From: Rubripirellula sp.
GTDB taxonomy: Bacteria > Planctomycetota > Planctomycetia > Pirellulales > Pirellulaceae
Assembly: GCA_012270065.1 (NCBI GenBank)
Contig: JAAXJB010000115.1
Span: 159,443-200,397, forward strand
Direction: 5' to 3'
Length of the DNA: 40,955 nt
The notes below the pieces were generated by a model. It saw nothing but the letters and a program-made list of their open reading frames with translations, made no database searches and was not told where the DNA came from. Shown here in pieces: positions 39,701 to 40,955 of the stretch (its first letter is position 1; every line of letters begins with the position of its first letter). The position numbers and the translations under genes were made by a program.

Positions 39701-39877
39701 TTCAATGTCATTCGGAACGGAAAAGTGCGATCCGTTCAAAACCCGCCCAACTTGAGTCTCCTCGCCGTGGCATGGACATGAAAGCAACAGAAAAAGAAAT
39801 CCGGACAAAAACCAGCCGGATCTCAACTGAACGGCGTTGAAACGAGATCGATTCAGATATTTCCGCACACTGGTCAT
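36779..39877 (-). CDS. Large planctomycete cytochrome, PSCyt1 with DUF1592/DUF1588/DUF1585 domains
   Basis: A 1032-residue exported protein. The signal or anchor segment is near residues 20-38 (GWFLSGFLFLLLSC). PSCyt1 carries the heme motif CHDCH (C66, C69, H70). The central ~700 residues form a divergent helical region with DUF1595/DUF1592-like stretches (LVTQLFQLFYRRAPDAAELARY, DASYAIAYALTDSSPDEEL) and DUF1588 holds the second heme site CWKCH (C876, C879, H880), followed by DUF1585 (VRQTFIRYAFRYFLGRNE). It is longer than the PSCyt1/PSD4 protein at 12951-15722 and represents a separate subfamily. The start at 39877 places the signal peptide first; starts at 39886 and 39997 are possible. It overlaps the DUF1552 gene by 11 bases. 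Confidence 0.88.
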   Translation of the reverse strand: MTSVRKYLNRSRFNAVQLRSGWFLSGFLFLLLSCPCHGEETQVGRVLNGSHFSVPNDIEQLLKDNCHDCHDSRSAEGNVVLDGFGDLSHTERMELFNKIQAQLHFGIMPPEDANDLEEQERANIVEWVSAELGKYGASRLEEKLRRPEYGNYVDHDELFSGRHAGVKGFTYDRKWLISEYIFEARFNEILNHRPFQTIDGKREFVIGDNNRRVNLTNPFLLPPTTGVRYYSNAVLNGGHLLTMITNAKEVAEYILYLSKRDRRYLPAVHEIMSMEWSHELTLSEREKFLGQFIEPILISMYGKEHAKLLPEFQPIKIKTVENTGIKKSPFHAAQPGAKELVVLYHSMVKNSGNGESVTEWMEKCERDWFYRGETERTIQTRLTFLAGYLEEFQQQVIRHRYEQRHKVPVYRPRTEDEQEVIERVIRQQRQNGDRYLDIISKCLEQWRMQFDQERETAGSPSRAVVDSLVTQLFQLFYRRAPDAAELARYGKLADSYFRQLGNADGIKKLVQTLILRTEFVYRNEVGSGKVDSHGRRMMSPRDASYAIAYALTDSSPDEELAKAAAEGRLTTREDYKREVLRMLANREQFYVIDEAVQRLQLTASITNTPIRKLRFFREFFGYPQLLKIFKDNKRFGGHYDNAKGRLVGEADRLVDHILQMDENVFDELLTTDKFYVYHSGDNESMAAASQRIRTIYDHFKDEDWQNFTSADLEKHDAFIQEVKMRGMGRNPKDDLRTFKTIMTSFTTRFDKGQLAAAPYDSFPAHGKSNADTRTGLQLRSPEVAKFFNIRLDDWNYPVVQPSAVRNRKGMLTHPAWLIAHAQNTETDPVRRGLWIQEKLLAGTVPDLPITVDAVIPDNHEKTLRERLEAKTRDTYCWKCHKKMNPLGLPFEIYDDFGRYREHESLEHPDNLVRKGPDKAAPHVDLRDTYKTLPVDAVGYLEGTGDSDLDGEVRDALELIEKLSKSDRVRQTFIRYAFRYFLGRNEMLSDSQTLIEADRAYVDSGGSFDSVIVSLLTSDSFIYRKEKSQTHEE

Positions 39878-40376
39878 TTGATACATCCAAGGCCGTAATC
39901 CATCACCGTACTTTTCCCGGGTTTTCCCATTGTAACCCTTTGCCAACGAAAATGCGGACCAACTTTCAACCTGCATGCGAGTTCCGCAGCCCAGCAACCT
40001 TACAAACCGAACTTCCCTTTTTAAGGCATGCCGAGACCGCTTTCATTCAGGCAATCTTTAGCAACCCGGGAAAAAACAACGACAGCTCCAAAAGAACGCT
40101 CCGAACTCCAAACATTCACGTCATCATGAGCAACCCGACAAAAAACAAAACCATGCACGAAGTTCCAACGCCTGTTTGAATATCGTTTCCTGCCACTGCA
40201 CCCCGATTTTCCCGCAACGACCAAACAATACTGAACCGTCAGAACTCATTATCCGTCGTTCACACCGCCGCGTTTCCAGGCGTCGCCCTCATTCAACACC
40301 GCGATCCCGCCTCTGTTAATTGTTCACCACAGAATCTGATACGTAAGAATCACAGTCGATTAAAAGTGTAAACCGA
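39878..40376. other. Intergenic region between tandem cytochrome genes
   Basis: These 499 bases separate two paralogous minus-strand cytochrome genes and contain no DUF1552 or other gene. Short frames on both strands lack protein-like features. The promoter of the 36779-39877 gene should be here; no clear -35/-10 pair or terminator hairpin was seen. Confidence 0.4.
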
Positions 40377-40955
40377 TTACATCTGGCCGAGGGTTTCGAC
40401 CACAACACGAGAACCTTCCATTGGAGCTTTTCGGTAAATGAACGAATCGGACGTCAACAGCGAAATGACCACTGCATTGAAACTGCCACCGCTTTCAACG
40501 TACGCCCGATCAGCTTCCATCAACGTTTTCGAATCGGACAACAGATCGTTCCTGCCCATGAAAACTCGGAATGCGGGCCGAATGAGCGACTGGCGGACTC
40601 TCTCCGATCGGCTCAGTCGTTCTATCAAATCAAAGGCGTTCTCCACGTCTCCATCCAGATGGGACTCCCCGGTTCCCTGAAGAACTCCCCCAGCATCCAC
40701 CGGCTTTGTTATGAAAACATCCGCATCCGTTTTTCCATTGCCCTTCTTGATCAGGTTTTCCGGAGCTTCGAGACTTTCATCTTCACGGTATCTTCCAAAG
40801 TCGTCAAAAATCTCGAAGGTAACGCCGAGCGGATTCATCTGGCGATGACATTTCCAACATTCACGTTTTTCGGTGACTGAGGTCAAACGTTCACGCAACG
40901 TCTGTTGATGATTTTCGGGAATCTGCGCGTCAACAGAAATGGGAACATCCGGGAC
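40377..40955 (-). CDS. C-terminal part of a second large planctomycete cytochrome (DUF1588-DUF1585), partial
   Basis: The last 192 residues of a gene whose 5' part lies beyond the window; the frame stays open to the final base. The fragment begins within DUF1588 (VPDVPISVDAQIPENH), contains the heme motif CWKCH followed by MNPLG and DDFGRYRE, and ends in a DUF1585 domain (VRQSLIRPAFRVFMGRND, SGGSF, LLTSDSFIYRK). It aligns almost without gaps with the C-terminus of the protein encoded at 36779-39877, differing mainly by a deletion of a few residues before KPVDA and by a different tail. It is therefore a tandem paralogue of that gene. Confidence 0.9.
   Translation of the reverse strand, partial: VPDVPISVDAQIPENHQQTLRERLTSVTEKRECWKCHRQMNPLGVTFEIFDDFGRYREDESLEAPENLIKKGNGKTDADVFITKPVDAGGVLQGTGESHLDGDVENAFDLIERLSRSERVRQSLIRPAFRVFMGRNDLLSDSKTLMEADRAYVESGGSFNAVVISLLTSDSFIYRKAPMEGSRVVVETLGQM

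Overview
The window is chromosomal DNA from a member of the Planctomycetota, probably a marine or heterotrophic relative of Rhodopirellula, Gimesia or Fuerstiella; the genus cannot be fixed from sequence reading alone. The phylum call rests on gene families expanded almost only there: planctomycete cytochromes (PSCyt1/2/3) fused to PSD domains (DUF1549/1553 and DUF1587/1592/1588/1585/1595), twin-arginine DUF1501 and DUF1552 proteins, a sulfatase with a C-terminal EF-hand, DUF6807, and a propeller-amidohydrolase fusion. I see no rRNA, tRNA, CRISPR array, insertion sequence or phage gene.

Layout. 15-8109 (minus): sulfatase, PSCyt2/PSD1 cytochrome with a discoidin-like insert, DUF1501 protein and a LamG-sialidase-like protein, in that transcription order, probably one operon. 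8539-11393 (minus): a secreted unknown and an M14 carboxypeptidase. 11862-17112 (plus): a secreted beta-sandwich protein, then a PSCyt1/PSD4/PSCyt3 cytochrome overlapping a DUF1552 gene. 17291-22851 (minus): an anchored TPR protein, a propeller-amidohydrolase and a small His-rich secreted protein followed by a textbook terminator. 23217-29139 (minus): a tight three-gene operon, PSCyt2/PSD1 cytochrome, PPC-domain protein, DUF1501. 29862-30983 (plus): secreted esterase. 31016-35110 (minus): DUF6807 protein, class I fumarase (the only evident core-metabolism enzyme) and a coiled-coil HExxH protein. 35377-40955 (minus): DUF1552 gene, its overlapping large cytochrome, and the C-terminal end of a tandem paralogue of that cytochrome running off the window.

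How it fits together. Nearly every product has an export signal, and the theme is extracytoplasmic breakdown of complex (sulfated, sialylated or otherwise decorated) glycans and peptides. The same two-part module, a Sec-exported multi-domain c-type cytochrome followed by a Tat-exported DUF1501/DUF1552 protein, occurs four times; each time the genes overlap or abut, which suggests translational coupling and a shared complex. The function of these modules is unknown experimentally, and they are the best candidate for an undescribed system here. Most minus-strand genes have several in-frame starts; I chose the one placing a signal peptide at the N-terminus or giving a short overlap with the upstream stop.
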